Source: Paracoccus onchidii
Lineage (GTDB): Bacteria > Pseudomonadota > Alphaproteobacteria > Rhodobacterales > Rhodobacteraceae
NCBI RefSeq assembly: GCF_028294535.1
Contig: NZ_JAQBIE010000008.1
Span: 1-64,000 of the forward strand
Direction of reading: 5' to 3'
DNA: 64,000 bases
Of this stretch, positions 51,151 through 60,335 are shown piece after piece; the first letter of the stretch is position 1; each line of letters begins with the position of its first letter. A program made the position numbers and the translations under genes. Under the pieces are notes generated by a model that was not told where the DNA came from, ran no database searches, and was given only the letters and a program-made list of their open reading frames with translations.

Positions 51151-52032
51151 TCAGGCCTGACATTCCGTCAGGAAGCGGACGAACAGCAAGGTCAGGCTTT
51201 CACGGCGCGATCGGTCTGGCCAAACCGCGAAATAGCCAAGCGGAGCCATCTGCCATTCCGGGAGCAGCCGAACAAGGCTGCCTGCGGCCTCGCCGCGGGC
51301 AGCAAGATGTTCGGGCAGGATCGCAATGCCAAGATTCTGGCTGGCAAAGTGATAAAGCCCGTCGATGCTATCGACCTCCAGCCTCGCATGTCCGGTCAAT
51401 TTCGCGGTCCGGCCATCCGGTCCCGTCAGGGTCGTGCTTTCGGCGCGGTGTTTGTATCTGATCCAGTCCCAGCCCTCGATCTCTGGGGGATGCATCGGGA
51501 TCGGGCGTGTGCCAAGATAGCCGGTCCCGGCCACCAATGCCCGGTCTATCTTGCCCAGCTTTCGCGACATCATCGAGCTGTCGTCCAGCCAGCCCACCCG
51601 TATATTCACATCGAACCCGTCATTCAGCAGGTCCATCCGCTGATCCGTGAAGGCAACCGAAATCGAGACCTGCGGGTGTTGGCGAACAAATTCGGCGATG
51701 GCCGTGGATAGCGGAGAAGACGACATGAAAGCAGGCATCGACACCCGCAAGGTGCCGGCGGGTTCCTGTGCAAGGGCGTTCAGATCGTTCAGCGCGCGCT
51801 CGGTGCTGTCCAGCATGTCGGCGACCCGGCTGTGCAGAACCCGGCCCTCATTCGTCAATGCGATCTTGCGTGTGGTGCGGTAAAGCAGGGTCACTCCCAG
51901 GAAACTTTCCAGATCCGATACGGTTTCGCTGACCCGCGACGGGGCCAGGCCCAGGCTGCGGGCCGCAGCGCGGAAAGATCCTTCGTCAACGACGCGGACA
52001 AATACCGCCATATGTCTGAGATGCTCTAGCAT
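51151..52032 (-). CDS. LysR-family transcriptional regulator
   Basis: LysR regulator, 293 residues from ATG 52032 (MLEHLRHMAVF). An in-frame ATG eight codons earlier (52056) has a comparable ribosome site. The HTH lies in GSFRAAARSLGLAPSRVSE. The effector domain resembles the CrgA-like group (RVSMPAFMSSSPLSTAIAEF). It is divergent from the small exported NTF2-like gene at 52146, its most likely target. Confidence 0.88.
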   Translation of the reverse strand: MLEHLRHMAVFVRVVDEGSFRAAARSLGLAPSRVSETVSDLESFLGVTLLYRTTRKIALTNEGRVLHSRVADMLDSTERALNDLNALAQEPAGTLRVSMPAFMSSSPLSTAIAEFVRQHPQVSISVAFTDQRMDLLNDGFDVNIRVGWLDDSSMMSRKLGKIDRALVAGTGYLGTRPIPMHPPEIEGWDWIRYKHRAESTTLTGPDGRTAKLTGHARLEVDSIDGLYHFASQNLGIAILPEHLAARGEAAGSLVRLLPEWQMAPLGYFAVWPDRSRRESLTLLFVRFLTECQA

Positions 52033-52145
52033 TGTTCGGCCTGGCGGAACGATCATTTCTGGAATCCCTGAATACCCCGAACAGAAGCGAGGCGATAGGT
52101 GTCTTCCATGAAGTTGCGGGCCGCACAGATGGCAAGGAGCCGGAC

Positions 52146-52637
52146 ATGAAACGCAGAACCCTTTTGAAAACCTCGCTTGGCACCTCGCTGGCGATCATTC
52201 TTGGACAACATGCAGGAGCACAGGAAATGGACGACACCGCTCAGGGCAGTCTGGACACCGTCATGGCCTTCATGGGGGCCATGGGTGCAGGCGACATGGA
52301 CAAGATGGGGGCGCTGATGGCCGATGACATGGTTTGGCACAACGAGGGCGATGCAACCTTGCCCTGGATCGGCGGCGCCACCGGCAAGGAGGCCATCTTC
52401 GAGTTTCTGGGCACCTTCAGCAGCAATTTCCAGACGACCGAATGGGAAAACACCGATGCCTTCGCCTCGGGCGATACGGTTGCCGTCTTTGGAAAGATGA
52501 ACGGCACGTTGACGCATTCCGGCAAGGAAACCGGTCCGTTCACCTTTGCACTGCGCGCCAAGGTCCGCGATGGTCAGGTGACCTTGTGGCATTGGTTCGA
52601 AGACAGCTTTGCCGTCAGCCAAGCCTATCACGGCTAA
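52146..52637 (+). CDS. Exported SnoaL/NTF2-like protein
   Basis: Small alpha+beta cone-fold protein of 163 residues. It starts with a Tat/Sec-like signal (MKRRTLLKTSLGTSLAIILG), with cleavage near GAQ-EMD. The mature part has the SnoaL-like pattern: DTVMAFMGAMGAGDMDKMGA, MADDMVWHNEGD and a terminal VTLWHWFEDS. AAGGAGCC precedes the ATG. Many relatives have no known reaction. Divergent from the LysR gene. Confidence 0.8.
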   Translation: MKRRTLLKTSLGTSLAIILGQHAGAQEMDDTAQGSLDTVMAFMGAMGAGDMDKMGALMADDMVWHNEGDATLPWIGGATGKEAIFEFLGTFSSNFQTTEWENTDAFASGDTVAVFGKMNGTLTHSGKETGPFTFALRAKVRDGQVTLWHWFEDSFAVSQAYHG

Positions 52638-52643
52638 GCCGGG

Positions 52644-52675
52644 CCTGATCAGCCCCCACACGGTGGCGGATCAGG
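52644..52675. terminator. Weak hairpin between convergent genes
   Basis: CCTGATC / GATCAGG, a 7-bp stem with an 18-base loop, lies seven bases after the NTF2-like stop, in the 92-base convergent gap before the deaminase stop. Confidence 0.4.
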
Positions 52676-52729
52676 ATCTGACGCGCCGCAGCCCGCCTGC
52701 GACGCGTCCTTGTTCGGGGCGCTTCCGGT

Positions 52730-53692
52730 CTAGGCCGCGCGGCTGTGATCGGCATCCGGCTGTTGGGACCACGCCGCATACCAGCGATCGAACAAGGTCA
52801 GCTGGGCTTCGGCAAAGCCACGCTGGCTTTCGGTCAGCGCATCGGTTTCGTTGAACTGCAGTTCGAATTCCGGATGTCCTTTCAGCACCATCAGATGCTT
52901 GAAATAAAGAACCAGGTCCGGCCCCTCGTCGAAGGTTGAAAGGACCGTCAGCGCCTCTTCCAGTTCCTTGGCACGAACGCGTGCCTTGGCGTCACCATCG
53001 GCCGCGGCCTTGCACAGGCTGACCAGATGCAGCACTTCCTTTGGCAGCACGCAGCCGATTCCCGTGATGGCACCGGTTGCGCCGCAATTGACAAAGCCGT
53101 GATACACACCGGTATCGACACCCACCATAAGCGTCACGTCGTCATCGGCGCTGGTGATGGTTTCGGCCGCATAGCTCATGTCATCCTTGCCACCAAATTC
53201 CTTGAAGCCGATCAGGTTGGGATGTTCGGCGCGCAGGGCAAAGAACAGATCGGCGCGGGTCGCGAACCCGTAATAGGGGCTGTTGTAGATCACCGCAGGC
53301 AGGTCAGGCGCAGCGGCGAGAATGGCCTTGAAATGATGACGCTGCGCGGTCAGCGACGGGCCGCGTGACAACACGCGGGGGATCACCATCAATCCCTGTG
53401 CACCGACCTCCTGGGCGTGCTTTGCATGGGCAACGGCCAGTTTGGTATTTACGGCGCCGGTGCCGACGATGACGGGGATGCCCGCCTTGACCAGACGCGC
53501 GACGCCTTCCATGCGTTCAGCGTCGGTGAGCAACGGCCAATCCCCCATCGACCCGCAATAGACCACGGCCGACATGCCGGCTTCGATCAGCATCTGCCCC
53601 TCGCGGACCAACGCGTCGAAATCTGGCGTGCGGTCGGGCTTGCAGGGTGTCATCAGTGCGGGGATCGTGCCCGAAAAGATCTGTGCGGTCAT
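52730..53692 (-). CDS. DapA-family lyase, probable pyrroline-4-hydroxy-2-carboxylate deaminase
   Basis: Class I Schiff-base lyase/deaminase of the dihydrodipicolinate synthase family, 320 residues. The catalytic Tyr region is VIYNSPYYGF and the Schiff-base Lys is in IGFKEFGG. In hydroxyproline degradation a DapA-type enzyme deaminates and dehydrates 1-pyrroline-4-hydroxy-2-carboxylate to alpha-ketoglutarate semialdehyde. The cluster (epimerase, D-amino-acid dehydrogenase, semialdehyde dehydrogenase) makes that the best call. GACAGGAGATTTCC sets the start. A promoter with an operator-like dyad lies upstream at 53760-53787. Confidence 0.85.
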   Translation of the reverse strand: MTAQIFSGTIPALMTPCKPDRTPDFDALVREGQMLIEAGMSAVVYCGSMGDWPLLTDAERMEGVARLVKAGIPVIVGTGAVNTKLAVAHAKHAQEVGAQGLMVIPRVLSRGPSLTAQRHHFKAILAAAPDLPAVIYNSPYYGFATRADLFFALRAEHPNLIGFKEFGGKDDMSYAAETITSADDDVTLMVGVDTGVYHGFVNCGATGAITGIGCVLPKEVLHLVSLCKAAADGDAKARVRAKELEEALTVLSTFDEGPDLVLYFKHLMVLKGHPEFELQFNETDALTESQRGFAEAQLTLFDRWYAAWSQQPDADHSRAA

Positions 53693-53759
53693 GGAAATCT
53701 CCTGTCAGGGGCGGCGGTGGACCGGGTTTTGCCCACCGAATCGCAATCGGTCAACTAAA

Positions 53760-53787
53760 ATAATACTGTTTGTATTTTATTTGTCGA
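53760..53787 (-). promoter_or_regulatory. Deaminase promoter with GntR operator candidate
   Basis: On the minus strand, -35 TCGACA (53782-53787) and -10 TATTAT (53760-53765) are 16 bases apart. The dyad AATAC-TGTTT-GTATT (53762-53776) overlaps spacer and -10. A 12-of-14-base match lies upstream of the transporter binding-protein gene (62624-62638), suggesting the GntR protein at 53840 binds both. Confidence 0.65.
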
Positions 53788-53839
53788 CATAAAATTTGCC
53801 TGAAAAGCGCGCCCATGACGGACGCAGCTTAGGCGATGA

Positions 53840-54544
53840 CTACAGGGAAATCGGCTGTCGACGATCTTCGGCGATCAGGCGCTGAATCTGCAAGACGATC
53901 TGATCGGCGTGTTGGCGCGCCAGACGATCGGCCTCTTCGATGTCGCGTGCGTCGATGGCGGCAATGATGTCGTCGTGCTCATCGACATAGCGCCGGGGCA
54001 GATGGTCATCGAAAGACGAATAATAGATCCGCAGGACGCGGCGACCCTCGTCCAGAAGGCGGCAGAACAGGCCGGTGTAATAGGGGTTGCGCCCGGCCTT
54101 TGCGATGGCCGCGTGAAATTCCCGATTACAGGAAATCATCGCCAGCGCGTCCTGATCATCGACTGCCTGCCCGAAAGCGGCTTGCAGTTTACGTATCTTT
54201 GCGAGATCCGCATCGGACCGGTATTCTGCGGCCAGGCGTGTCGTGACCCGATACATCAATGTCAGTGCATCGAAGAACTGATGCATGTTCAGAAAGTCGA
54301 TGTTGGATACCACGGTCGAACGATTGGGCAGAGTCGTCACCAACCCTTCGCCAGCCAGACGGACCAACGCCTCGCGGATCGGAGTGCGTGACATGGACAG
54401 ACGCTCGGCAAGCTGGATCTCGTCGATCGGACTGCCGGGCGGCAGGGCCAGGTTCAGAATGTCATCCCGCAGAATTTCATAGACGAACTTGACGCCCTGG
54501 CCGCGCTTGCGTTCGGGTGTGCTCGTGGTAGCGGATTTGGTCAT
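53840..54544 (-). CDS. GntR-family regulator with FCD domain (FadR type)
   Basis: Regulator of 234 residues. The winged helix is about residues 15-80 (SPIDEIQLAERLSMSRTPIREALVRL); the all-helical FCD ligand domain follows, with metal-site-like residues (NREFHAAIAKAGRN, HDDIIAAIDARD). ATG 54544 is preferred (TGGAG upstream); the TTG five codons earlier is less likely. Embedded among hydroxyproline genes, it is the natural local regulator, probably responding to a hydroxyproline or intermediate. Confidence 0.9.
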   Translation of the reverse strand: MTKSATTSTPERKRGQGVKFVYEILRDDILNLALPPGSPIDEIQLAERLSMSRTPIREALVRLAGEGLVTTLPNRSTVVSNIDFLNMHQFFDALTLMYRVTTRLAAEYRSDADLAKIRKLQAAFGQAVDDQDALAMISCNREFHAAIAKAGRNPYYTGLFCRLLDEGRRVLRIYYSSFDDHLPRRYVDEHDDIIAAIDARDIEEADRLARQHADQIVLQIQRLIAEDRRQPISL

Positions 54545-54617
54545 AAGCGATGTCTCCAATCAGCGGCTTGATTAAGCGCTGAATCGGCGCAGATCAATTC
54601 CGATCCGAAACACGCGA

Positions 54618-55646
54618 TCAACGTGCGCCCCAGCTGTCGCTCAGACGGTAACCCTGTGGCCATGGATCGTCGGGGTCCAGCATGTGTTGATGTGTGCCCG
54701 TGATCCAGCCGCGCCCCGAGATTTCGGGGATGATGGCCGGATGATCGCCGACCATCGTGACGTCCATGATCCGCCCGCCGAAGGTTGAACCGATCAGCGA
54801 CACGGCCGTGACATGTTCGCCGGGTCGCAGTTGTCCGCGCGCATGCAGCAGCGCCATGCGCGCCGAAAGGGCGGTGCCCGTCGGGGACCTGTCGACCTTG
54901 CCCGGTTGAATGGCGACGGCGGCGGCAACCTGCAGGCCACTGTCCACTTGCTGCACCGCGCCCGCAAACAGGCAAAAGCTGAAATGCTTCCAGTCGGGCA
55001 GCGTCGGGTGACGGAAAGTCATCTGTTCATTGGCGGCATTCGTGATGCGCACGCCCAACCGGGCGATGTCATGCGCTTCATCCGGGGTCATCGCAAAGCC
55101 CATTGCCCTTGGATCAACGACCACGAAACTGTCGCCGCCAAAGGCGGTGTCAACAGTCAGGCTGCCGATACCTTCGACTTCGAGTGTCTGATCAAGCGAT
55201 CCGGCAAAGCTGGGCAGGTTCTGCACAAATATGCGTTGCGCCTTGCCGTCTCGGCATTCGGCCCGCACCCTGACCAGGCCCCCCGGCGCCTCTAGCACCA
55301 GATGCGTTTCCGGTTCCTGCATCGCGATCAGCCCGCCATCCAGAAGCACGGTTGAGACGCAGATGGAATTCGACCCCGACATTGGCGGCGTGTCCTCTGG
55401 CTCCATGATGATGAAGGCGGCGTCGGCCTCGGGGTGTTTTGGCGGGACCAGCAGGTTGACATGCCGGAACACGCCGCCGCGCGGTTCGTTCAGGACAAAA
55501 TTGCGCAGCCTGCCATCCCTGGCGATCCAGCGTGACTGTTCCCATATGCTGTCCCCCGGTGGCGGCAAAACACCCCCGACGATCACGTCGCCAACCTCGC
55601 CCTCCGCATGGGCGGAAATTACATGGATCGTCTGACTGCTACGCAA
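54618..55646 (-). CDS. Proline-racemase-like protein with Ser/Thr active-site pair, probable trans-3-hydroxyproline dehydratase
   Basis: Proline racemase superfamily, 342 residues. Where the 4-hydroxyproline epimerase next door has PMCGHGT and RSPCGTG, this protein has PMSGSNS and RSPTGTA: the two catalytic Cys are replaced by Ser and Thr. Known trans-3-hydroxy-L-proline dehydratases carry Thr at the second site (Cys/Thr), so a dehydratase is more likely than a racemase, but the Ser/Thr pair leaves this open. Start is TTG 55646, with AGGAGGTTCCC directly before it. It lies 36 bases after the aconitase X gene. Confidence 0.82.
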   Translation of the reverse strand: MRSSQTIHVISAHAEGEVGDVIVGGVLPPPGDSIWEQSRWIARDGRLRNFVLNEPRGGVFRHVNLLVPPKHPEADAAFIIMEPEDTPPMSGSNSICVSTVLLDGGLIAMQEPETHLVLEAPGGLVRVRAECRDGKAQRIFVQNLPSFAGSLDQTLEVEGIGSLTVDTAFGGDSFVVVDPRAMGFAMTPDEAHDIARLGVRITNAANEQMTFRHPTLPDWKHFSFCLFAGAVQQVDSGLQVAAAVAIQPGKVDRSPTGTALSARMALLHARGQLRPGEHVTAVSLIGSTFGGRIMDVTMVGDHPAIIPEISGRGWITGTHQHMLDPDDPWPQGYRLSDSWGAR

Positions 55647-55682
55647 GGGAACCTCCTTTGTCGATCACGCGGGAAATGGATG

Positions 55683-57371
55683 TCAGGCATTTTCGGGCGC
55701 AAGCCAGGCAGGCGGGCGCAACGATGCGGTGCCGTGTATCGCGGCGCTGGCGCAATCGCCAAGGCTGCCGAAACGCAAGGCGCGCTTGAACAGGCCCGGA
55801 CCGTAATGCGCGAATTTTCCTGAATTGGTCATGAGGGTGCGGGCATCGACCGGCAGCAATGGCTCGGTGATCGAACACCAGCACAGATCGGGAAAGACCT
55901 GCACGCCGGCATTGGTCAGCGCAGCCAGTGTGCCGTCTTCTTCCAGCTCGGCAATGATCTGGCGACCTGCCGTGATGATGATGGGAACACTGGTTTCCCT
56001 GCCGCCCAGCAGGTCCAGCAGCCGTCGGCATTCGGCGGCCGAGGAATGCGGGCTACCGATCCCGATCAGGTCGATCTGTTCTTCGCCGCGGTTCAGATCC
56101 CCCCATGCCCTGGCCAGATCGGTATTCGCGACATGCAGGTGCCTTGCGTCAGCGTGAATTGGCAGTTCTGCTTCGGGTGTGACCCCGGCAACATGCAACA
56201 TCGGCGCGGCCGAAGTCGTGCCAAAGGCCGCGCACAGCGCCTTGAGGTCATCGCGCGACGGGTTCAGCCGCTCTAACCCGCATAGCAGCGGAACCCGGTC
56301 AGGGGATTTTTGCCCTGCGACATAGCCGATCAGGGGCCAGATCGATTCATCTGCATCAGCAGGCGGATCGAAGATCAGCACGCTTGCGGGCCGGCGGGCG
56401 TCCTCCGTATAGACGCCGGCAAGTGGCGCGCGCCCGGTAACGGCAATGCACAGATCCAGATAGTCGGGATGTTTGGGTGTGCGCGCACCCAGAACGGAAT
56501 TGGCATAGATGACGGCATTCGATTCCGCCCAAGCGATATCCTGCGCCAAAGCCGGACGATCATCCAGCAGGTAGGGGGCGCAGGTAAAGCTGGGTTTGCA
56601 TCCCATGCGCACATAGGCGTCGGCCAGGCGAGAGGCCTGATCCCCGAACAGTGGCGGCACCCCTTGTTCCTGCCAGTTCCGGCGATCCACCGAAATGGCA
56701 TTGATCGTGGTCGGAACGCGCACGCGTGCGCCCAACTGGTCCATTTTTTCGGCAAAGATCAGATTGGCCTGATTGGCCAGGATACAGCCATCGATATGGC
56801 CGTGCGAGATGTCGGTCAGGCGTTCGGCGCCCTGTAGTCGCGCAATTCGTTGAATGATCCGCATCGCTATGGCGGCGGCCGGGCCATGATCCCCGTTCAG
56901 CGCCGCCAGATCGGTGTCGCTCAGCTGCGGGTCCGGGGCAGGCAGTTCGGAAATGGGCAATTCGAACCCGTCGCCGGTGATGACGTCCTGTTCGATTGAT
57001 AGATCGGTGCTGCCGCGGCATCGGGCGAAGCTGTCCGGCCCAAACCGCAGCACGGGCAGGGTCTTTCCAAACATCTGCCCGCCAATCAGCGCCCCAAGCG
57101 TTGCAACATCTTCGGCTTCGGAAAAAATCAGTGCGGCGGGACCATTGCCGTTCAGCAGCATTTCAAGAATGACGCCCGAGCCGGAACAGGATCCGCGGCT
57201 GGTCGGCATCATCACGATCTTGCCGGTCATATCAGCGCCATAGGCGGGGTGATGCGCGTCGATGATGCGGGCCGTCGACGGATCGACGCCGCCCCAGAAA
57301 CTGATGCCCTCGCTCAGCGCCAGAACCGGCCCCTGTGCCACGCCCGGAAGAATCCTGACCGCGCCGCTCAT
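55683..57371 (-). CDS. Fused aconitase X (DUF521/DUF126), probable cis-3-hydroxy-L-proline dehydratase
   Basis: Single-chain aconitase X of 562 residues. The N-terminal roughly 135 residues are the swivel domain (GKIVMMPTSRGSCSGSGV); the rest is the DUF521 catalytic domain, with conserved stretches such as DGCILANQANLIFAEKM and GRAPLAGVYTEDARRPA. Bacterial aconitase X in hydroxyproline clusters has been shown to dehydrate cis-3-hydroxy-L-proline to pyrroline-2-carboxylate; archaeal relatives work on mevalonate 5-phosphate. The context supports the former. The ATG overlaps the epimerase stop (ATGA). Confidence 0.87.
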   Translation of the reverse strand: MSGAVRILPGVAQGPVLALSEGISFWGGVDPSTARIIDAHHPAYGADMTGKIVMMPTSRGSCSGSGVILEMLLNGNGPAALIFSEAEDVATLGALIGGQMFGKTLPVLRFGPDSFARCRGSTDLSIEQDVITGDGFELPISELPAPDPQLSDTDLAALNGDHGPAAAIAMRIIQRIARLQGAERLTDISHGHIDGCILANQANLIFAEKMDQLGARVRVPTTINAISVDRRNWQEQGVPPLFGDQASRLADAYVRMGCKPSFTCAPYLLDDRPALAQDIAWAESNAVIYANSVLGARTPKHPDYLDLCIAVTGRAPLAGVYTEDARRPASVLIFDPPADADESIWPLIGYVAGQKSPDRVPLLCGLERLNPSRDDLKALCAAFGTTSAAPMLHVAGVTPEAELPIHADARHLHVANTDLARAWGDLNRGEEQIDLIGIGSPHSSAAECRRLLDLLGGRETSVPIIITAGRQIIAELEEDGTLAALTNAGVQVFPDLCWCSITEPLLPVDARTLMTNSGKFAHYGPGLFKRALRFGSLGDCASAAIHGTASLRPPAWLAPENA

Positions 57372-58369
57372 TTGACCACGAAGCCATGTGCAAAGGGGTC
57401 GCGTTCATCGATGAAGATGGTGTTGTAACCTGTCATGCGCGCCCAGCCCGCGACGGACGGGATGATTGCCGAACGGTCCGCGACGGTGGTGGCGGCTTCG
57501 ATCCTGCCCTTGAAAATCGAGCCGATGATCGATTCATGCCAGAATTCGTCGCCCGGCTTCAATCTGCCCTTGGCGGCCAGCTGCGCCATGCGTGCCGAGG
57601 TGCCGGTGCCGCAGGGGCTGCGATCGATGGCCTTGTCACCATAGAAGACCGCGTTGCGCGCATGTGCCCCCTGAACCGTCGGCTCGCCGGTCCAGAGGAT
57701 ATGTGACAGGCCGTTGATTTCTGGGTGTTCCGGGTGGATGAATTCGTATTTCTCGTTCAGCGCGGCACGCAGTTTGGGTGACCAGTTGACCAATTCTCCG
57801 GCGCTGTGATCGGCCATGTCGCGAAAGTTCTTCTGTGTTTCGACGATGGCATAGAAATTGCCGCCATAAGCCACATCGACGATGATCTCGCCCAGACCCT
57901 CGACTTCGGCGCTGAGCCCTTCGGCGTAGAGGAAGCCGGGCACATTGGTCAGGCGAACTTCCTCGACATAGCGGCCTTCCTGGCGATAGGTGATGTCGAC
58001 CTTGCCCGCCGGCGTGTCGATCGACAGTTTTCCCGGTTCGCGCGGCTGGATCAGGCCGTTCTCGATCCCCATGGTGATCGTGCCGATCGTCCCATGTCCG
58101 CACATCGGCAGGCAGCCCGACGTTTCGATGAACAGCACCGCGACGTCGCAATCGGGGCGGGTCGGCGGATACAGGATCGACCCCGACATCATGTCATGAC
58201 CGCGCGGTTCGAACATCAGGCCGGTGCGGATCCAGTCGAACTCGCGCAGGAAGTGGGCGCGTTTCTCCAGCATGGTGGCGCCGTCCAGACGCGGCCCGCC
58301 GCCCGACACAAGGCGCACGGGATTGCCGCAGGTATGCCCGTCGATGCAGGAAAATGTATGGGTCGTCAT
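57368..58369 (-). CDS. 4-hydroxyproline 2-epimerase
   Basis: Proline racemase-superfamily enzyme of 333 residues interconverting trans-4-hydroxy-L-proline and cis-4-hydroxy-D-proline. The two catalytic cysteines are present in PMCGHGTIG (about residue 89) and RSPCGTGTSA (about 250). The opening FSCIDGHTCGNPVRLV and the RGHDMMSGSILYPPTRPDC stretch are typical of 4HypE. Three bases separate it from the dehydrogenase gene, and it overlaps the aconitase X gene by 4 bases. First enzyme of the pathway. Confidence 0.94.
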   Translation of the reverse strand: MTTHTFSCIDGHTCGNPVRLVSGGGPRLDGATMLEKRAHFLREFDWIRTGLMFEPRGHDMMSGSILYPPTRPDCDVAVLFIETSGCLPMCGHGTIGTITMGIENGLIQPREPGKLSIDTPAGKVDITYRQEGRYVEEVRLTNVPGFLYAEGLSAEVEGLGEIIVDVAYGGNFYAIVETQKNFRDMADHSAGELVNWSPKLRAALNEKYEFIHPEHPEINGLSHILWTGEPTVQGAHARNAVFYGDKAIDRSPCGTGTSARMAQLAAKGRLKPGDEFWHESIIGSIFKGRIEAATTVADRSAIIPSVAGWARMTGYNTIFIDERDPFAHGFVVK

Positions 58370-58372
58370 GAG

Positions 58373-59605
58373 TCAGAACCTTTGGGACGAGAAGGGGGCA
58401 AGGTCGATCGCGGCTTTCTGTCCGGTGACCAGATCAGCGACAAGCCGGGCGGTGCCTGCGGATTGTGTCAGGCCAAGATGACCGTGACCGAAGGCATAGA
58501 TGACGCGCGAACTGGCCCGGGCCGGGCCGATCACCGGCAGGCTGTCGGGCAGGGACGGTCGAAAGCCCATCCATTGCCGGCCGCCGGTGACGTCCAGATC
58601 GGGCAGGAAGTTTTTGGCCTTGGCCAGCATCGCCTCGGCGCGTTTGAAATTCGCAGGCAAGTCCAGCCCACCCAGTTCGACTGCACCTCCGACGCGGATG
58701 CCGCTGGACAGGCGCGACACCACGAAACCGTGCCCGCCAAAGGTGATCTGGGTGCGCAGATCCAGCGCATCGGCGGGAAGGGTGGTGTTATAGCCGCGCT
58801 CGGTTTCGAGCGGGATCGCTTCGTTCAGCGACGCGGCGATGCGGTGGGAATGTGCGCCCGCTGCAATGACCACATGCGCCGCACGAAACTGCCCGTCGAT
58901 CTCGATGCCTCCATCCAGCGCCCGCAACGAGGTGACGGCATGGCGCGATATCTCTCCGCCGGAATTTCGTAGATGCTCGGCAAGCGCCAGAGTATAAAGC
59001 TTTGGATCCGCGATCGAAAACCAGCCGGGCGTGAAGGTTCCCTTGACAAAGCGTGGCGCCAGACCGGGCTGAAGCGCGGCGATGCCCGCCGCATCGACAT
59101 GTTGGAATTCGATGCCGTGATCCGCGCGGGCCTGCCATCCGGGCAGTGACGCCTGAAACTCGGCCTCGGATTCATAGACCTGCAGATTGCCATCCTTGCG
59201 CAGCATGTCCAGCGTGCCCGTGGCGCCAAGGAACGGCTCAAGCTCGGCCCGGGACAGATCCATCATCGCGGTCTGTGCCTGCGTCGATTGCGCCACCTGC
59301 CGGGGTGAACAGGCGCGCCAGAAGCGATACATCCACGGCGCGATCTTCAGGGCATAGGCGGGCGGGACCGACAGCGGCCCCAGCGGGTCCAAAAGCCATT
59401 TCGGGGCCTTCTTCAGGATTCCGGGCGAGGCCAGCGGCAGGATGTCGGTAAAGGCGAAGGCCCCGGCATTCCCGGCAGAGGCCCCCGCCGCCGGTCCTTC
59501 CCGATCAAGCACACAGACCCTGAGGCCGCGTGCCTGCAGGGCGATGGCAGCCGAAAGACCGACGACACCAGCGCCGATCACGATCACATCGGGATGCGAT
59601 TGCAT
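58373..59605 (-). CDS. FAD-dependent D-amino acid (D-hydroxyproline) dehydrogenase, DadA-like
   Basis: Flavoprotein of 410 residues oxidising cis-4-hydroxy-D-proline to 1-pyrroline-4-hydroxy-2-carboxylate. FAD motif VIVIGAGVVGLSAAIALQ at residues 9-26, GASAGNAGAF, and C-terminal YAFGHGHLGLTQSAGTA. It matches single-chain DadA-type dehydrogenases rather than the multi-subunit D-hydroxyproline enzymes of some pseudomonads. Placed directly between the ABC ATPase gene and the epimerase. Confidence 0.9.
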   Translation of the reverse strand: MQSHPDVIVIGAGVVGLSAAIALQARGLRVCVLDREGPAAGASAGNAGAFAFTDILPLASPGILKKAPKWLLDPLGPLSVPPAYALKIAPWMYRFWRACSPRQVAQSTQAQTAMMDLSRAELEPFLGATGTLDMLRKDGNLQVYESEAEFQASLPGWQARADHGIEFQHVDAAGIAALQPGLAPRFVKGTFTPGWFSIADPKLYTLALAEHLRNSGGEISRHAVTSLRALDGGIEIDGQFRAAHVVIAAGAHSHRIAASLNEAIPLETERGYNTTLPADALDLRTQITFGGHGFVVSRLSSGIRVGGAVELGGLDLPANFKRAEAMLAKAKNFLPDLDVTGGRQWMGFRPSLPDSLPVIGPARASSRVIYAFGHGHLGLTQSAGTARLVADLVTGQKAAIDLAPFSSQRF

Positions 59606-59612
59606 CAGGCCC

Positions 59613-60335
59613 TCAATGCGTTGCGGCCAGGAACTTTTGCAGTTCTGGGTCTTTGGGGTTTCCGAACAGATCCGCCGGAGGCGCGATTTCCGCCATCACT
59701 CCCTGATGAAAAAACGCAACGCGATCAGAAACCTCGCGCGCGAATTTCATTTCATGCGTGACGCAGATCATTGTCATCCCCTCAGAGGCCAGCAGGCGCA
59801 ACGTATCCAGAACCTCGCCCACAAGCTGCGGGTCCAGCGCCGAGGTCACCTCGTCAAACAGCATGTAATCGGGCGACATCGCCAGCGCACGCGCAATCGC
59901 CATGCGCTGTTGCTGTCCGCCCGACAGCCGACCCGGATAGACATCCAGCTTGTCGCCCAGCCCGACATGTTTCAGTTGCTTCGAGGCGATTTCCGCGGCC
60001 TGGGCCTTGGGCATTCCCTTGACCTTGCGCGGCGCCAGCATGACATTTTCCTGCACCGTCAGATGAGGGAACGCGTTCCATTGCTGAAAGACGATGCCGA
60101 TCTTTTGGCGCAGTCTGTTCAGGTCGGTGGATTTTGCGTGAACCTCTGTTCCGTCAACCACGATCTTGCCCGCATTGATCGGCTCAAGCCCGTTTATGCA
60201 GGTCAGCAAGGTCGATTTTCCCGATCCGGAACCGCCGATAACGGTCAGAACTTCGCCCTTGTTGACGGTCAGGTCGATTCCTTTCAGCACCTCGAGCGTG
60301 CCAAAGGATTTGCGGACGTTTTCGATCTCAATCAT
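59613..60335 (-). CDS. Amino-acid ABC transporter ATP-binding protein
   Basis: ATPase of a polar-amino-acid importer, 240 residues. Walker A GGSGSGKST, LSGGQQQR signature, Walker B YMLFDEVTSALDP and switch His ICVTHEMKFA are complete. Start ATG 60335; its first 8 bases overlap the permease gene end. Serves the two permeases and the binding protein upstream, presumably for hydroxyproline. Confidence 0.94.
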   Translation of the reverse strand: MIEIENVRKSFGTLEVLKGIDLTVNKGEVLTVIGGSGSGKSTLLTCINGLEPINAGKIVVDGTEVHAKSTDLNRLRQKIGIVFQQWNAFPHLTVQENVMLAPRKVKGMPKAQAAEIASKQLKHVGLGDKLDVYPGRLSGGQQQRMAIARALAMSPDYMLFDEVTSALDPQLVGEVLDTLRLLASEGMTMICVTHEMKFAREVSDRVAFFHQGVMAEIAPPADLFGNPKDPELQKFLAATH

